Source: Candidatus Methanomethylophilaceae archaeon
GTDB lineage: Archaea; Thermoplasmatota; Thermoplasmata; Methanomassiliicoccales; Methanomethylophilaceae
Reading direction: 5' to 3'
Length of the DNA stretch: 6,249 nucleotides
Assembly (NCBI GenBank): GCA_011620825.1
Contig: WOYN01000098.1
Coordinates: forward strand, 1 to 6,249
Under the pieces are notes generated by a model, which saw nothing but the letters and a program-made list of their open reading frames with translations, searched no databases and was not told the DNA's origin. Positions 5,450 to 6,249 of this stretch are shown here, one piece after another. A program made the translations under genes and the position numbers. Each line of letters opens with the position of its first letter. Positions within the stretch are counted from its first letter, which is position 1.

Positions 5450-6249
5450 ATGAACAGGCTCTTCGTCTGCAGCGAACCCGACATCCCTTCGGTCAACATG
5501 AGGGACTGTTTAATGGAGATTCAGGACTGGGACGAGATCGGTTGCGGCAACGGAGCAAGAATGTTCCGCCACGGGGACACGTACATGCTTTCATCCCAGC
5601 GCTGGCATGTTGACTTTGAGGATGTATTGGATGTTTCGGGCGAATTCGGGGTCGACCCCGAAATGGTCATATTCATGTCCCGGCATTCGTCAGAAAGCGG
5701 GCGTCCAGCATTGACCGTACATCCCATCGGCAACTACCACGGCAACGAGCTGGGAGGAAGGCCCCATAAGCTGGTCAGTTCTTCCCCCGGATATATGACC
5801 GATGCCCTCAGACGCATATCGAAGCTGAACGACATGGACGGCACGCAGGTGACTTTCGAAGTGACGCATCACGGACCATGGCTCGATCGACCAACGTTCT
5901 TTATTGAGGTGGGAAGTGACAGTTCACACTGGGGAAACAGGCATGCAGCTGACATACTGGCACATGTGCTTGCCACAAACAACGGCAGCGACAATCCTGC
6001 TGTGATCGGAGTGGGTGGAGGCCATTATGCACCCAGGTTCACCGAGGCTGCGCTAAGCCTCAAAGCGGACTTCGGACACATGATTCCGAACTATCAGATC
6101 GACAACAGGGATGACGAGGATATTGCCAGAATGTTGCGCGAGGCGTGCGAGGCGACCTCTACCAAACTGGTATTCCTTCACAGAAAATCCATGAAGGGAC
6201 CCCAGGCGACCAGAATAAAAGATCTGGCAGTCTCGGAGGGGTTCGAGGT
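5450..6249 (+). CDS. dtdA: D-aminoacyl-tRNA deacylase (DtdA / GEK1 family), 3' end outside the window
   Basis: It hydrolyses the ester bond of D-aminoacyl-tRNA, freeing tRNA and D-amino acid. This protects translation from D-residues, and D-Tyr, D-Trp and D-Phe are typical substrates of such enzymes. The archaeal/plant family (also called DTD2) is zinc-dependent and unrelated to bacterial DTD. 266 codons are visible with no stop; the family is usually about 270-290 residues, so only the last few are missing. Family motifs seen: FMSRHSSESGRPALTVHPIG (75-94), EVTHHGPW (137-144), FIEVGSDSSHWGN (151-163) and GVGGGHYAPRF (187-197). Near the end, LVFLHRKSMKG (240-250) matches the family's C-terminal RKS region. 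The ATG at 5450 lies 26 bases after a TATA box, so the message is probably leaderless. It is divergent from the regulator gene. Next to trpS-pheS it makes a charging and proofreading neighbourhood. Identification from motifs is strong. Confidence 0.93.
   Translation, partial: MNRLFVCSEPDIPSVNMRDCLMEIQDWDEIGCGNGARMFRHGDTYMLSSQRWHVDFEDVLDVSGEFGVDPEMVIFMSRHSSESGRPALTVHPIGNYHGNELGGRPHKLVSSSPGYMTDALRRISKLNDMDGTQVTFEVTHHGPWLDRPTFFIEVGSDSSHWGNRHAADILAHVLATNNGSDNPAVIGVGGGHYAPRFTEAALSLKADFGHMIPNYQIDNRDDEDIARMLREACEATSTKLVFLHRKSMKGPQATRIKDLAVSEGFE

Noticed and set aside
5521..5872. Short minus-strand frames under dtdA
   Set aside because: They lie inside a gene identified by several strong family motifs.
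1..6249. Avoidance of TAG stops as evidence for pyrrolysine decoding
   Set aside because: The five visible stops are TGA or TAA, but five is too few to show avoidance, and no in-frame TAG read-through candidate was seen.
1..6249. Mobile element, CRISPR array, tRNA or rRNA gene
   Set aside because: No transposase or integrase motif, no regularly spaced repeats, no cloverleaf-like sequence and no conserved rRNA stretch seen by reading both strands.

Overview
The window looks like chromosomal housekeeping DNA from a euryarchaeon. The aminoacyl-tRNA synthetases are of the archaeal type, there is an archaeal D-aminoacyl-tRNA deacylase (DtdA), and A+T-rich TATA-like boxes lie about 25-30 bases before several start codons. 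Codon use favours ATA (Ile) and AGG (Arg). Together with the winged-helix/TPR regulator, this suggests Thermoplasmata, possibly the Methanomassiliicoccales. That assignment is inference from general resemblance. All five visible stop codons are TGA or TAA and none is TAG. This fits, but does not prove, a pyrrolysine-using lineage.

Layout: (1) 1-936 (+) is the 3' part of an unrecognised membrane protein with about six transmembrane segments, running in from the left edge. (2) 937-1371 (-) is a small unrecognised cytoplasmic protein that converges on it with no spacer. (3) About 1372-1490 is a divergent promoter region. (4) 1491-2627 (+) is trpS, followed after one base by pheS at 2629-4146 (+), a tight two-gene unit. 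(5) 4147-5370 (-) is a 407-residue winged-helix regulator with C-terminal TPR-like helices. It converges on pheS, again with no spacer. (6) 5371-5449 is a short divergent promoter region with a TATA box for each strand and an imperfect inverted repeat over the + strand box. (7) 5450 to the right edge (+) is dtdA, nearly complete but lacking its stop.

Three of the six genes act on aminoacyl-tRNA. TrpRS and PheRS-alpha charge tRNA, and DtdA removes D-amino acids wrongly attached to tRNA. D-aromatic amino acids are among the known substrates of D-aminoacyl-tRNA deacylases, so the grouping makes sense as charging plus quality control. pheT (PheRS beta) is not in the window, so the second subunit must be encoded elsewhere. 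The regulator shares its promoter region with dtdA, making dtdA and itself its simplest candidate targets.

I see no mobile element, CRISPR array, tRNA or rRNA gene, and no clear new defence or metabolic system. The points most worth checking are the dyad at the dtdA TATA box, a slippery A8 run in the regulator, a cysteine set in TrpRS resembling a 4Fe-4S motif, and the two convergent gene pairs whose TGA stops abut in a TGATCA palindrome.
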